DNA of 64,000 bases from Paenibacillus sp. J5C2022 (GCF_025567625.1 NZ_JAOQJC010000002.1:1-64000); one strand, 5' to 3'. Positions 8,942 through 18,213 are shown, numbered from the stretch's first letter. Made by a program: numbers and translations. Notes: a model not told the origin generated them from the letters alone.

Positions 8942-10237
8942 ATGATGAAGAAGATGTGGACTCTCGTTCTGGCAGCGATGTTGACGCTGTCAGCTTGCAC
9001 GGGAACGAATAATGGCAATGGACAGGGTAGTGAGGAAGACGGCAATGCCAAGGATGGCGTAACAACCGTCGAGATTGCTGTCATGCATACGAGCCGATTC
9101 CTGGAGATGGCCGTGAAGCAATTCGAGCAGGCCAATCCGAATATTGATATTGTGCTGAAGGAGCATATGGCGTTGCCGGAAGTTGGCAGCGGCGCGATGA
9201 TGAAAGCTATATCGCAAGCGGATGTTGAGAAGTATGTCCAGAGCGTCACGACGAGCCTCCTGTCCGGCAAGGGCTCCGATCTTATTCTGATGAATAATCT
9301 TCCGGAGGACAAATTTATCGAGAAGGGACTGCTGATCGATCTGAATAAACTGATGGCAAGTGATGCATCGTTTCAGAAGAGCAGCTATTACGAGAATATT
9401 ATAGGAGCTTCCGAGCATAACGGAGGGGTGTATGCGATGCCGTTCTCTTATACAATCGGTGTCGTATATGGGAATGCGGATCTGATGAGTCAGTTCCATA
9501 TAGAAGTGGACGACGGCGCCTGGACATGGGAGCAGATGAGAGAGATATCCGATCAATTGAAGGAGCAAGCCGGCACGGAATACCAATTGTTCATTAATCT
9601 GTTCTCGAGTTCATTGCTTTATGAATACATCGCGAGCAATTACTCATGGCTGGTGCAGGACGGACAAGCCAACTTCGACAGTGAGCGCTTCAGGGCAATA
9701 ATGAAAGACATCAAGTCGTTGTATGATGAAGGAGTATTGAAAGAGGATTTTACGTATGATTATGATAAAGCGCTGTTCCGAATGGGAAGCTTGTCAGGGA
9801 TAGGAGCCGATTCTTTCAACCAAACCATCCTTCAAGTTCCGGCACTAGAGGACGAAGGGAGAGGGAGCAGATTCCAACCCTCCTTGGAGCTTGGGCTGAA
9901 TAGTCAGTCTACCGTACAAGATGAAGCGTGGGCATTCATGAAGTATCTGCTGTCGGAAGAGATGCAGTCTTCTCCGGAGCTTATCGGAATTCCAATGCAT
10001 AAGGGCGTTGTCGCGGAGTGGCTGCAGCAAGCTTCGGAATCCGGCGATGCGCATCAGAAGGAGCAGGTCGATGCTGTGAAGATGCTGTTGGAAGAGATGG
10101 GAGGCCGAAAGAGTAGCGATGATAAGGTAGCTTCCATTGCAATAGAAGAATTCGCGGCTTACATGAGCGGACAGAAGTCAGCGGAGGCAGTCAGCGAGAT
10201 CATTCAGAACCGGGTCATGACCTATTTGAATGAATAA
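8942..10237 (+). CDS. ABC transporter solute-binding lipoprotein
   Basis: A 431-aa secreted lipoprotein. The signal peptide ends in the lipobox LSAC (Cys19), followed by the flexible acidic linker TGTNNGNGQG. The body matches family 1 extracellular solute-binding proteins of carbohydrate importers: TTVEIAVMHTS, QFEQANPNIDIVLKEH, then the hinge-region YAMPFSYTIGVVYGNADL. An insertion with KAISQADVEKYVQSV precedes the LLSGKGSDLILMNNLPED strand. The start at 8942 (or the second Met at 8945) follows AGAGGTGACGA. It is the last gene of the four-gene operon. The ligand is not predictable by eye. Confidence 0.9.
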   Translation: MMKKMWTLVLAAMLTLSACTGTNNGNGQGSEEDGNAKDGVTTVEIAVMHTSRFLEMAVKQFEQANPNIDIVLKEHMALPEVGSGAMMKAISQADVEKYVQSVTTSLLSGKGSDLILMNNLPEDKFIEKGLLIDLNKLMASDASFQKSSYYENIIGASEHNGGVYAMPFSYTIGVVYGNADLMSQFHIEVDDGAWTWEQMREISDQLKEQAGTEYQLFINLFSSSLLYEYIASNYSWLVQDGQANFDSERFRAIMKDIKSLYDEGVLKEDFTYDYDKALFRMGSLSGIGADSFNQTILQVPALEDEGRGSRFQPSLELGLNSQSTVQDEAWAFMKYLLSEEMQSSPELIGIPMHKGVVAEWLQQASESGDAHQKEQVDAVKMLLEEMGGRKSSDDKVASIAIEEFAAYMSGQKSAEAVSEIIQNRVMTYLNE

Positions 10238-10290
10238 ACTTGAATAATTGATCGCAATCGAAGAATACACCTTCTTTAATAGCATGGCAT

Positions 10291-10319
10291 TTGTATCGGG
10301 ACTTACAATGCTATACTAT
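10291..10319 (+). promoter_or_regulatory. Vegetative-type promoter ahead of the 789-aa enzyme gene
   Basis: TTGTAT (10291-10296) and TACTAT (10314-10319) are separated by 17 bases. Transcription would begin near 10327, about 45 bases before the ATG at 10373. The alternative -10 TATACT (10312-10317) has a 15-base spacer. Confidence 0.5.
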
Positions 10320-10372
10320 AAAAGTAGGTGTTTTTTTGTTGAATTCATACAGAAGTTGAGGTCATTCATCCA

Positions 10373-12742
10373 ATGGAAGAACGATATACAGAGTGTGCTG
10401 CAACATGGTACGCGAAGGCTGAGCAGAAGGCGGCAACATATTTTGCAGCGCTTTATAATCAAGTGATGCGGAAAGCTTATCAACCCTCCCTGAAGGAGGA
10501 TATACAACTATGGAAAAAAGGGCGCGATCGGCTGCCTTTGCTTGTGAGAAGCTACCGCAAGCCTGATTCCAAGCATTATGACCGTTTTATACGATGGATG
10601 ATTGAGCAAGGGAAGCTGGACGATTATTTGGATCGGAGCGTCTCTTATATTTATATGCGAGATTTGGGCAAGTCCTTGGCATCGCCGGATACGGCTAAGC
10701 GAGTGAAGCAGGTTGTCGACAGCGTCAAGAAACAGCTGATGATTTCTTCCGGCGAGGAAGAGCATCCTTCCTTTTTCAGCCTGGCGGGGTTTTATCGCTG
10801 GGCGCAGAAGGAGGGAGTTGAGAACGCCGCCATCTGGGTCATTGGCAAGCTTAAGGCGGTGTCCTCGCATATTCCTCAAGAGATGAACGCCGAGCATGCA
10901 CAGCGCAAGCTGATTAAGATTATAGCGGGCGTCGTGATGCATGTCATGGACGAGATGGATGAGGGCACAGACAAGGAAGAGCGTTCACAGCGGCTTGATG
11001 AGGCCTTCAGGCTTGGTTACTCATACGGCTTGACCTATCCGTTCATTGACGATTTGATTGACTCCGGCATTCTCGGCCCCGAAGGGAGTGCGCAATATGC
11101 CTCCATAATACGCGATGCTCTGCTGACAGGCGAAGTACCGGAGCAGGGCGAATGGCCTGACCCCCACGGGGACTTGATGCAATTCGTTCATTCCGAGTTG
11201 TCGGAAGCTTTACAGTACTTGAAGACGTATCAGCAACAGCCGGGAGCACGTCATTCCTTCTTCGAGCAGGCATATGTATTTTTTCAGTCGCAGCATGTTG
11301 ATCGGACAAGAAGCATGTCCGAGAGGAATCTAACCAATGAAGAGCTGTATGTGCCGATCATTTTGAAGTCCTCCTCCTCCAGATTAATCGTTCGTCATGT
11401 CATTAGCGCTACTGAAGATGAGGCTTTTGATATGCACACTTTCTGCTATGGCATCTACAATCAGCTTGCGGATGATTTTGCGGATTTGTTCGAAGACTTG
11501 GAAGCCGGTGCCGTCACTCCCTTCACTTATTATTGGACCTACCATGCGGAGCGTCGCGATCTGATGAATCCTTTCGAATTGTACTGGGCCGTCATCCATT
11601 ATCTGATTCATCATATATACCATTCTGATGCCAAGACGCGCTCCATTATTTTGGATCGGGCATTCAACGGGCTGAAGCGGCGAAGGACTCGGCTGGGTGA
11701 GGAGAAATATAAGGAAGTAATGCAGGTATTCGCGCTTGAAGACGGAGGACTGCATGAGTTAATCGATCGTGTTGCCGGAAAAGTGGAGAACGTCGATTTC
11801 TTCGATAAGCTGCTGCGCGACCAGATGGTGGCGGTTTTAAGAAAAAATCGGGAAGACAGAATCAGATTTCTGGAAACGATTGATTCGATTCGCGGACAAA
11901 TAAATAATCAATTGCTGATAGAGGAAATACGGGGCATTCCGGAAGCCGAACAGTCTCTGATCGACACGGCAAATTACAGCCTGGAGGGCTCGGGCAAGCG
12001 TCTCAGACCAATATTGGCGTGGGTAATGGCGGTGAACGAATACGGTTTGCACGCTTCGGCCATTGCTCCGCTGCTCAGATCGCTGGAATATATGCACACC
12101 GCTTCCCTTATCTTCGATGACCTGCCGTCCCAGGACAACGCCTCGACCCGCCGCGGCCGCCCTACATTGCATCAGGTATACAACAGCGCTACGGCAGAGC
12201 TGACCGGCTTGTTCCTCATTCAGAAAGCGATGGTGGAGCAGTCCTCGCTAACCTTGTTCGATGCGAACGATGTGCTCTCGCTCATTCATTATTCTTCTCA
12301 GAAAGCGGCGGACATGTGTATGGGGCAAGCGATGGATTTGCGTGCCAGAGGGCGCGCATTGACATTGGAGCAGTTGAACCGGATATGCTTTTACAAGACG
12401 GGCATAGCCTTTGAAGCCTCGTTGGTCATGCCCGCGATTCTGGCCAGAGCGGGCGAAGCGGAGATTGCGTCCTTGAAGAAGTTCGCTTACCATGCGGGAA
12501 TCGCATTTCAAATTAAAGATGATGTGCTGGATGCAGAAGGAAATGCATCGACGCTCGGCAAGCCGATCGGTGCGGATATCCAGAATGAAAGCTCCACGTT
12601 CGTCACGGCGCTGGGACTTGAGGGAGCTCTAAAGGCAATGTGGGAACATTACTGCATTGCGGAGGAGGAATTGCGGCAGATGCCTCGCAAATCGACCTTC
12701 CTGTATCATCTGCTGGATTATATGGTGAATCGGGACAGCTAA
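10373..12742 (+). CDS. Large multidomain class I isoprenoid/polyprenyl-synthase-like enzyme
   Basis: The 789-aa product is more than twice the usual length of a prenyl diphosphate synthase. Residues about 500-780 are a clear polyprenyl synthetase domain. It has a lysine/arginine-rich entry motif (GSGKRLRP), the first Asp-rich motif DDLPSQDNASTRRGRPT (Asp582, 583, 588) and the second IKDDVLDAEG (Asp716, 717, 720). Its C-terminus is normal. The 490 residues before it are helical and hold two further acidic motifs, IDDLIDSG (Asp226, 227, 230) and LADDFADLFEDLEAG (Asp367, 368). These resemble degenerate class I isoprenoid-synthase motifs, suggesting a second such domain. The ATG at 10373 has only a weak site (GAGGTC). 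The gene stands alone between a promoter and a strong terminator. Its exact product is unknown; chain elongation plus a second terpenoid step is a possibility. Confidence 0.8.
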   Translation: MEERYTECAATWYAKAEQKAATYFAALYNQVMRKAYQPSLKEDIQLWKKGRDRLPLLVRSYRKPDSKHYDRFIRWMIEQGKLDDYLDRSVSYIYMRDLGKSLASPDTAKRVKQVVDSVKKQLMISSGEEEHPSFFSLAGFYRWAQKEGVENAAIWVIGKLKAVSSHIPQEMNAEHAQRKLIKIIAGVVMHVMDEMDEGTDKEERSQRLDEAFRLGYSYGLTYPFIDDLIDSGILGPEGSAQYASIIRDALLTGEVPEQGEWPDPHGDLMQFVHSELSEALQYLKTYQQQPGARHSFFEQAYVFFQSQHVDRTRSMSERNLTNEELYVPIILKSSSSRLIVRHVISATEDEAFDMHTFCYGIYNQLADDFADLFEDLEAGAVTPFTYYWTYHAERRDLMNPFELYWAVIHYLIHHIYHSDAKTRSIILDRAFNGLKRRRTRLGEEKYKEVMQVFALEDGGLHELIDRVAGKVENVDFFDKLLRDQMVAVLRKNREDRIRFLETIDSIRGQINNQLLIEEIRGIPEAEQSLIDTANYSLEGSGKRLRPILAWVMAVNEYGLHASAIAPLLRSLEYMHTASLIFDDLPSQDNASTRRGRPTLHQVYNSATAELTGLFLIQKAMVEQSSLTLFDANDVLSLIHYSSQKAADMCMGQAMDLRARGRALTLEQLNRICFYKTGIAFEASLVMPAILARAGEAEIASLKKFAYHAGIAFQIKDDVLDAEGNASTLGKPIGADIQNESSTFVTALGLEGALKAMWEHYCIAEEELRQMPRKSTFLYHLLDYMVNRDS

Positions 12743-12884
12743 CATGCTAACGCTGATGATTGACAAGAGATAACGAGGGATAAGAAAGATGAAATGAGAT
12801 AAAAAGAAATAACAAGAAATAACAAGAAATGACTAGAGATAATTAGAGATAACAAGAGATTGCAAGATGAAGTTCATGCTGTAT

Positions 12885-12928
12885 GAAAAGTATAAGCCTA
12901 TGCACTGGCGCATAGGCTTATACTTTTC
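12885..12928. terminator. Strong 19-bp hairpin terminator
   Basis: GAAAAGTATAAGCCTATGC (12885-12903) pairs perfectly with 12910-12928 across a 6-base loop. The stem ends carry an A run on one side and a T run on the other, so it could stop transcription in both directions. It terminates the 789-aa enzyme gene. Confidence 0.85.
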
Positions 12929-12973
12929 CCGTAGTTCAGAATGTTCGTCACAGCGCAATCCATTAAGGCCATG

Positions 12974-13065
12974 TTCCGCCAGTCTCTACTCTCCCCATAG
13001 CTCAGGAGGCAGTATTCCTCACGATTCCGCCAGTCTCCACTCTCCCCATAGCTCAGGAGGCAGTA
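12974..13065. repeat. Pair of 41-bp direct repeats
   Basis: The segments 12974-13014 and 13025-13065 differ at one base in 41 (TCTCTACTC versus TCTCCACTC), with a 51-base period. Both contain CCCCATAGCTCAGGAGGCAG. No function was recognised; the embedded AGGAGG is followed by no start codon at useful distance. Confidence 0.9.
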
Positions 13066-13256
13066 ATCTGCGCACATTTCGGCTAGTCAGCTCTAGCCCA
13101 GAAAGTTTACTCAGTGCATTCCTGCCAACCCTCCCTCAATCAGTAGAATATATCACAAGGTGGTGCTCAATTCTCTCAAACTTCAACACCCATTTAGTTC
13201 TATCAATTCAAAGTAGTATGACTTAGATGATTGATTGTCAGATCAATGAAAAATAA

Positions 13257-13409
13257 TATCACATACATCCTGAGCAAAAGGGAGAGTGTGGCCTGACAAA
13301 AAATACGTATCACAGACCACGCAAGCGCACGCAAAGCAATAGAGAAGAGTCCCATCATGAAAAGCAAAGGTCGTATCACATACATCCTGAGCAAAAGGGA
13401 GAGTGTGGC
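13257..13409. repeat. Pair of 36-bp direct repeats upstream of mmgA
   Basis: The segments 13257-13292 and 13374-13409 are identical over 36 bases (core CACATACATCCTGAGCAAAA), with a period of 117. They lie 104 and 221 bases before the mmgA start and could be regulatory. Each contains CATACATC, which resembles a sigma-E -10 element, but no matching -35 was found at the right distance. Confidence 0.85.
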
Positions 13410-13512
13410 GTTCCTACTAATGATACAGGGATTGGCGCATATATTTAATCTAGGAGCAGTTCAACCAAACTTATGCAAGGTGGGCCATTCCGCGAAGAGG
13501 AGCCTAGAGAAT

Positions 13513-14706
13513 ATGACCAGAAGAAGTGTTATCGTCAGTGCGGCAAGAACTCCCTTCGGCAAGTTAGGCGGTTGTCTAAAGGATGTGCCGGCAATTGCGC
13601 TAGGCGGCATCGCGATTCGAGAAGCAATAAGCCGTGCCGGAATAGATGATGATCTCGTTGATTTAGTCATGATGGGAATGGTGCTGCAGGGAGGAAGCGG
13701 ACAGAATCCCGCCCGACAAGCGGCAAGGCATGCGGGAATGCCTTGGACTGCAAGCAGCGAGACGATTAATAAAGTTTGCGCCTCCGGCTTGAGGGCGGTT
13801 GCATTGGCGGATCAAATCATTCGAGCGGGAGATGCTGAAGTAACCGTCGCAGGCGGGATGGAGAGTATGAGCAATGCGCCGCACTTTTTGCCCCGCTTCA
13901 GATGGGGGAACCGCATGGGCAATGCGGAAGCGATCGATCTTATGCTTCACGATGGATTGAGATGCCCTTTCAACCAGGTGCAGATGGCGGAGTATGGGAA
14001 TTTGACAGCGAAGGAATACGGCATTACCAGGGGAAGTCAGGACGAATGGGCTTTGCGCAGTCATATGAGAGCGTTGAAGGCTACGTCGGAAGGGAAGCTG
14101 CAAGAAGAGATTGTACCTGTGAAGCCCCCGGACGGGAAAAAGCAGGTAAACCGGACGTTTCAGCTATCCACAGATGAGGCTCCTCGCCAGGATGCGAACC
14201 GTAATGCACTTTCCAGACTGCCTCCATTATATGAAAGCGATGGCACGATTACAGCCGGCAACGCACCGGGGGTAAACGATGGCGCGGGAGCGCTTGTCGT
14301 CATGTCGGAGGAGCGGGCGAAGGTACTGGGCAAGCGGCCACTGGCGTCCATAATCGGTCATGCCGAGGTTGCTCTGGAAGCGCCGTATATCGCCAAAGCA
14401 GCCGCAGCCGCAGTGCAAAAGCTGTTGCGAAAGACAGGCTTCTCGCTAAGCGGAATCGATTTGTTCGAAATCAATGAAGCTTTCGCATCGGTTGTGTTGA
14501 CAGGAAGTGCGATTATCGGTTGGGACGAAGCGAAGGTGAACGTCAACGGCGGGGCTATAGCGTTAGGTCATCCCATTGGAGCAAGCGGAGCGAGAATTCT
14601 GATGACACTCCTCTACGAGCTGAGACGGCGCGGCGGAGGTTACGGCATCGCAGCCATCTGCAGCGGCACTGCCCAGGGCGATGCCATGCTTGTGAAGGTT
14701 GATTGA
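13513..14706 (+). CDS. mmgA: Acetyl-CoA acetyltransferase (degradative thiolase), MmgA
   Basis: A 397-aa cytoplasmic thiolase that interconverts two acetyl-CoA with acetoacetyl-CoA, and may cleave longer 3-ketoacyl-CoA. The active-site nucleophile is Cys89 in [11 protein letters not shown]. The C-terminal motifs [15 protein letters not shown] (His) and [11 protein letters not shown] (second Cys) complete the catalytic set. A longer frame from 13357 passes through a direct repeat and is not used. ATG 13513 begins the normal thiolase N-terminus ([20 protein letters not shown]), with GAGGAG about 12 bases upstream. It is the first of six genes in exactly the Bacillus subtilis mmgABCDE-yqiQ order, an operon known there to be under mother-cell sigma-E control. 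The sigma factor used here was not determined. Confidence 0.93.
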   Translation: MTRRSVIVSAARTPFGKLGGCLKDVPAIALGGIAIREAISRAGIDDDLVDLVMMGMVLQGGSGQNPARQAARHAGMPWTASSETINKVCASGLRAVALADQIIRAGDAEVTVAGGMESMSNAPHFLPRFRWGNRMGNAEAIDLMLHDGLRCPFNQVQMAEYGNLTAKEYGITRGSQDEWALRSHMRALKATSEGKLQEEIVPVKPPDGKKQVNRTFQLSTDEAPRQDANRNALSRLPPLYESDGTITAGNAPGVNDGAGALVVMSEERAKVLGKRPLASIIGHAEVALEAPYIAKAAAAAVQKLLRKTGFSLSGIDLFEINEAFASVVLTGSAIIGWDEAKVNVNGGAIALGHPIGASGARILMTLLYELRRRGGGYGIAAICSGTAQGDAMLVKVD

Positions 14707-14914
14707 TAGTGAGGAGTAATGGATTATAAGGAATGATGTTGAAGAGGGAGTAGCGGGTGGATCCAGGGAGGAGGGCTCACGAGGAGCGGGAACGGGAACA
14801 AGGGGAGATGGATTGCAGGGAGCGGGAACAAGGGAGATGGATCAAGGAGAGAAGGATCAAAGGGGTGGAGGTCGTCATCAAGTAGCGGGAACTTTGTGAA
14901 AGAGGAGGCAGCCA
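14707..14914. repeat. Purine-rich repetitive spacer between mmgA and mmgB
   Basis: About 200 bases that are nearly all G and A, with imperfect repeats built on GAGCGGGAACAAGGGGAGAT (14784-14810 and 14819-14842) and several GGAGA and GGATCAA pieces. No gene fits. The other mmg genes lie within 100 bases of each other, so this is the widest gap in the operon. It may be a site of local duplication. Confidence 0.6.
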
Positions 14915-15766
14915 ATGACTATCCGCATGCTGATGGTAGTGGGAGCGGGACAGATGGGCAGCGGTATCGCTCAAGTAGCGGCTGCATCCGGAGCGGAAGT
15001 GATTCTGCTGGATACAGATGCACAAGCGCTGCGGCGAGCGTACGATCGAATTGCGCAAAATGCTGCCAAGGACGCAGAGAAGGGAAGAAGAAGCACGGAG
15101 GATGCCTCAGCTTTGATCAATCGCATCGTCGTTACGACGGATATGAAGGCGGCCGCGCAAGCGGAAATGATCATTGAAGCCATTCATGAACAGAAGGAGG
15201 AGAAGCTGAAGCTGCTGAGGCAATTGGACCGCATATGTCCGCCTCGGACGATTCTGGCCAGCAATACGTCGTCCCTGCCGATTACGGAGCTGGGGGCCGC
15301 AACGGCCAGAGCCGACAAGGTCATCGGTATGCACTTTATGAACCCGGTACCGGTCATGCCGCTTGTTGAAGTCGTACGCGGACTCGCTACTTCCGATAAG
15401 ACCTACGATGAGGTAATGGAATTGGCCGCGCTTATGGGCAAGACGCCCGTTGCGGTGAACGACTGTCCGGGGTTCGTATCCAATCGCGTACTGCTGCCCA
15501 TGATCAATGAAGCGGTATTCTGCGTGTACGAAGGCGTAGCGACTCCTGAAGCTGTGGATCGGATATTGAAGCTTGGCATGAATCATCCCATGGGTCCGCT
15601 CGCGCTTGCCGACCTGATCGGATTGGATACTTGCCTGTCCATTATGGAGGTGCTGCACGATGGATTCGGCGATTCCAAATATCGCCCATGTCCGCTTCTG
15701 AGGCAATACGTGCAGGCAGGCCGGCTGGGCAGGAAGTCCGGACGTGGATTTTACAGCTACGAATAA
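14915..15766 (+). CDS. mmgB: 3-hydroxybutyryl-CoA dehydrogenase, MmgB
   Basis: A 283-aa NAD(P)-dependent dehydrogenase that oxidises 3-hydroxyacyl-CoA to 3-ketoacyl-CoA, feeding the thiolase. The Rossmann motif [11 protein letters not shown] lies at residues 9-19. The catalytic His is in [16 protein letters not shown], and the C-terminal dimer domain carries [10 protein letters not shown] and [16 protein letters not shown]. It ends in the family tail [12 protein letters not shown]. The ATG at 14915 follows AGAGGAGGCAGCC. It is second in the mmg operon, and its position between thiolase and acyl-CoA dehydrogenase fits a short beta-oxidation sequence. Confidence 0.94.
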   Translation: MTIRMLMVVGAGQMGSGIAQVAAASGAEVILLDTDAQALRRAYDRIAQNAAKDAEKGRRSTEDASALINRIVVTTDMKAAAQAEMIIEAIHEQKEEKLKLLRQLDRICPPRTILASNTSSLPITELGAATARADKVIGMHFMNPVPVMPLVEVVRGLATSDKTYDEVMELAALMGKTPVAVNDCPGFVSNRVLLPMINEAVFCVYEGVATPEAVDRILKLGMNHPMGPLALADLIGLDTCLSIMEVLHDGFGDSKYRPCPLLRQYVQAGRLGRKSGRGFYSYE

Positions 15767-15787
15767 CCCGCAGAGGAAGTGAGTGCG

Positions 15788-16933
15788 ATGGAGCTGTCAT
15801 TCACAGCCGAGCATGAAGCGATTAAAGCGATGGCTCGCGATTTTGCCAGAAGGGAGGTTGCTCCCTGTATCGCAACGATGGAAGAGAAGGATGAATTTCC
15901 GATGACGCTGTTTCGCAAGATGGGGAAGCTGGGCTTGACGGGGATAGCCGTTCCGGAGAAGTTCGGGGGAGCCGGCGCCGATTTTTTGTCCGTCGTCATT
16001 GCGATCCATGAGATTTCCAAAGTGAGCGCAGCTGCAGGGGTCATCTTGTCTGTCCACAGCTCTGTCGGCACGAACCCCATCCTGCAGTACGGCAGCGACA
16101 AGCAGAAGAAGGCGTATGTACCCAAGCTTGCAACAGGAGAGATGCTGGGGGCATTCGCGCTTACGGAGCCGCATGCCGGCTCCGACTCAGGCAGCATACG
16201 CATGACGGCGGTGAAGCAAGGCGACGGCTACTACAGATTGAACGGCTCCAAAGTGTTTGTGACGAACGGGGGTTATGCGGATACGTACATCACCTTTGCC
16301 GTGACAGACCGTTCCAAAGGGACGAAGGGCATATCGGCATTTATCGTGGAGAAGGGGACGCCTGGCTTTACCGTTGGCAAACGGGAGAAGAAGCTGGGCT
16401 TGCACGGCTCCAGCACGACCGAGCTTATATTTGACAATGCAGAAGTGCCGGCAGATCAACTGCTAGGGAATGAGGGGGAGGGCTTCCGCATTGCGCTGGA
16501 CAATCTGGAAGGCGGTCGAATCGGCATTGCCGCGCAGGCATCAGGCATTGCGGAAGCGGCGCTCATGTGCTCGCTGACCTATGCGAAGCAGCGGCGCCAG
16601 TTCGGGAGACCGATTGCGGAGCATCAGGCAATCTCGTTCAAGCTGGCGGATATGGCCACTGGGATCGAAGCGGCCAAGCTGCTGTTGTACAGGGCCGCAG
16701 CTCTTAGGAACAGAGGTATGCCCTGCGGGAAGGAAGCTGCCATGGCGAAGCGATATTGCTCCGATATGGCGATGGAGGCTGCTACAGAAGCTGTACAAAT
16801 CTATGGCGGCTACGGCTACATGAGGGACTATCCTGCGGAGAGGCTGTTTCGCGATGCGAAGGTGACGCAAATCTATGAAGGCACGAATGAAATTCAGCGG
16901 CTGGTCATTGCGAAGCATTTATTGAAGGAGTAG
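15788..16933 (+). CDS. mmgC: Acyl-CoA dehydrogenase, MmgC
   Basis: A 381-aa FAD flavoprotein that introduces the alpha-beta double bond in short-chain acyl-CoA. Motifs seen are ALTEPHAGSDSGS (flavin contact), AKQRRQFGRPIAEHQ, YGGYGYMRDYPAERL, and the catalytic-base region YEGTNEIQRLVIAKHL. A GTG nine bases earlier (15779) is in frame, but ATG 15788 is preferred because GAGGAAG lies about eight bases before it. It starts 22 bases after mmgB. In the mmg pathway it would supply enoyl-CoA; no enoyl-CoA hydratase is encoded in the operon, as in Bacillus subtilis. Confidence 0.93.
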   Translation: MELSFTAEHEAIKAMARDFARREVAPCIATMEEKDEFPMTLFRKMGKLGLTGIAVPEKFGGAGADFLSVVIAIHEISKVSAAAGVILSVHSSVGTNPILQYGSDKQKKAYVPKLATGEMLGAFALTEPHAGSDSGSIRMTAVKQGDGYYRLNGSKVFVTNGGYADTYITFAVTDRSKGTKGISAFIVEKGTPGFTVGKREKKLGLHGSSTTELIFDNAEVPADQLLGNEGEGFRIALDNLEGGRIGIAAQASGIAEAALMCSLTYAKQRRQFGRPIAEHQAISFKLADMATGIEAAKLLLYRAAALRNRGMPCGKEAAMAKRYCSDMAMEAATEAVQIYGGYGYMRDYPAERLFRDAKVTQIYEGTNEIQRLVIAKHLLKE

Positions 16934-17041
16934 GGATGAGGAGGTCAGGTCGGGCTTCGGGAGTTGTGCGCGGGACGCTGCCTGAATGGATGCATTGGAA
17001 GTGAGTACTTGAGATCATGTGCACGAGAGGAGTGTATCGCT

Positions 17042-18154
17042 ATGTCGGACACATCGTATGTGCCGGGATTGGAAAATGTGATCGCAAGTGAAACTGCCAT
17101 CTCTTATTTGGATGTGGAAAGGGAAGAAATCGTCTTGCGCGGCTATGAGCTTATTGAGCTGGCGCAGCAAGTCGCATATGTGGATGTCGCCGAGTTGCTT
17201 CTGAACGGATCGCTGCCCGATGCGGGCAGACGGCAAGAGCTCGAGCGCAAGCTGGTCAATGAATACGATATGCCTCAAGCGCTGTACGATATGCTGAGTG
17301 CGATGCCGGAAGAGGCGAACCGGATGGACTTGCTGCGTACCGGCATATCGGCTCTTGCCGCATTCGATAAGGAACTGGAGGATCATTCAACGGACGCGAA
17401 TAGACGCAAGGCGATATCATTGCTCGCCAAAATTCCGCAGCTAGTCGCCAACGGTATGCGGGCGGCAAGCGGACAGCCTGTACGAGTACCGCGCAAGGAT
17501 CTGTCCTATGCGGGCAATTTCCTGTACATGCTGACGGGGACTAAGCCCAATGCGCTGGAGGAGCGCATTTTCGACCAATCTCTCATCGTATACAGTGAGC
17601 ACGAGATGCCCAACTCGACGTTCACCGCTCGGGTAATCGCCTCGACGATGTCCGATATGTACGGCGCCTTGGCGGGGGCAGTGGCGTCGTTGAAGGGGTA
17701 CCTGCACGGCGGTGCCAATGAGGCGGTCATGTACATGCTGCTGGAAGCAGGGACGCCGGATGAATTGGAGAGCCTGATGCTGTCCAAGCTGGCGCGCAAG
17801 GAGCGGATTATGGGATTCGGACATCGCGTGTATATGCGCAAGCCGGACCCCAGAGCCGTACTTATGAAAGCCTCGTTGGAGAAGCTTGCTCAAGCGAGAG
17901 GGCGGCGGGACTTGTACGATAAGTGTATTGCGGGCGAAGCGGTTATGCTTAAGGAGAAAGGGCTGTACCCTAATTTGGACTATTATGCGGCTCCCGTATA
18001 CGATCTTCTCCGCATTCCCATTCCGCTGTTCACTCCTGTGTTCCTGGCGGCGCGTACCGCTGGCATATGCGCGCATGTCATGGAGCAGCATGACCATAAC
18101 CGGTTATTCCGGCCTCGGGTGCGCTATATGGGACCGAGAGGTCTGCATCCCTAG
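17042..18154 (+). CDS. mmgD: 2-methylcitrate synthase / citrate synthase, MmgD
   Basis: A 370-aa citrate-synthase-family enzyme condensing propionyl-CoA (or acetyl-CoA) with oxaloacetate. The fold is recognisable from YVPGLENVIASETAISYLD at the start, LHGGANEAVMYML with an active-site His, MGFGHRVYMRKPDPR with a second catalytic His, and the Arg-rich end RLFRPRVRYMGP. Residues before 17042 in the same frame (from 16964) are Cys-rich and not part of the family; AGAGGAGTG precedes ATG 17042. Fourth in the mmg operon and followed by the dehydratase and lyase of the same cycle, so the methylcitrate activity is the better call than plain citrate synthase. Confidence 0.92.
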   Translation: MSDTSYVPGLENVIASETAISYLDVEREEIVLRGYELIELAQQVAYVDVAELLLNGSLPDAGRRQELERKLVNEYDMPQALYDMLSAMPEEANRMDLLRTGISALAAFDKELEDHSTDANRRKAISLLAKIPQLVANGMRAASGQPVRVPRKDLSYAGNFLYMLTGTKPNALEERIFDQSLIVYSEHEMPNSTFTARVIASTMSDMYGALAGAVASLKGYLHGGANEAVMYMLLEAGTPDELESLMLSKLARKERIMGFGHRVYMRKPDPRAVLMKASLEKLAQARGRRDLYDKCIAGEAVMLKEKGLYPNLDYYAAPVYDLLRIPIPLFTPVFLAARTAGICAHVMEQHDHNRLFRPRVRYMGPRGLHP

Positions 18155-18213
18155 ACCTTGCCCTTGCTGGCCAGGAGGCAGGCAGAAGAGGAGAGATAGA
18201 GGAGGAGAGATAG

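Larger units (their letters stand above)
12743..13512. other. Long intergenic region with terminator and two sets of direct repeats
   Basis: About 770 bases between the isoprenoid enzyme and mmgA hold no convincing gene. In order: a purine-rich stretch with the recurring decamer AAATAACAAG (12811-12858), a strong hairpin terminator, a 41-bp direct repeat pair, about 190 featureless bases, and a 36-bp direct repeat pair. Open frames at 12867-13226 and 13357 onward read through these repeats and have no ribosome sites. Confidence 0.7.

Noticed and set aside
12867-13226. 119-aa open frame
   Set aside because: It starts next to a terminator stem and its Ser/His-rich middle is the translation of the 41-bp direct repeats.
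13257-13409. Sigma-E promoter for the mmg operon within the 36-bp repeats
   Set aside because: CATACATC resembles the -10, but neither copy has an ATATT-like -35 14-15 bases upstream.
17441-18097. Long minus-strand frame over mmgD
   Set aside because: Antisense shadow of a well-supported enzyme; no family features.
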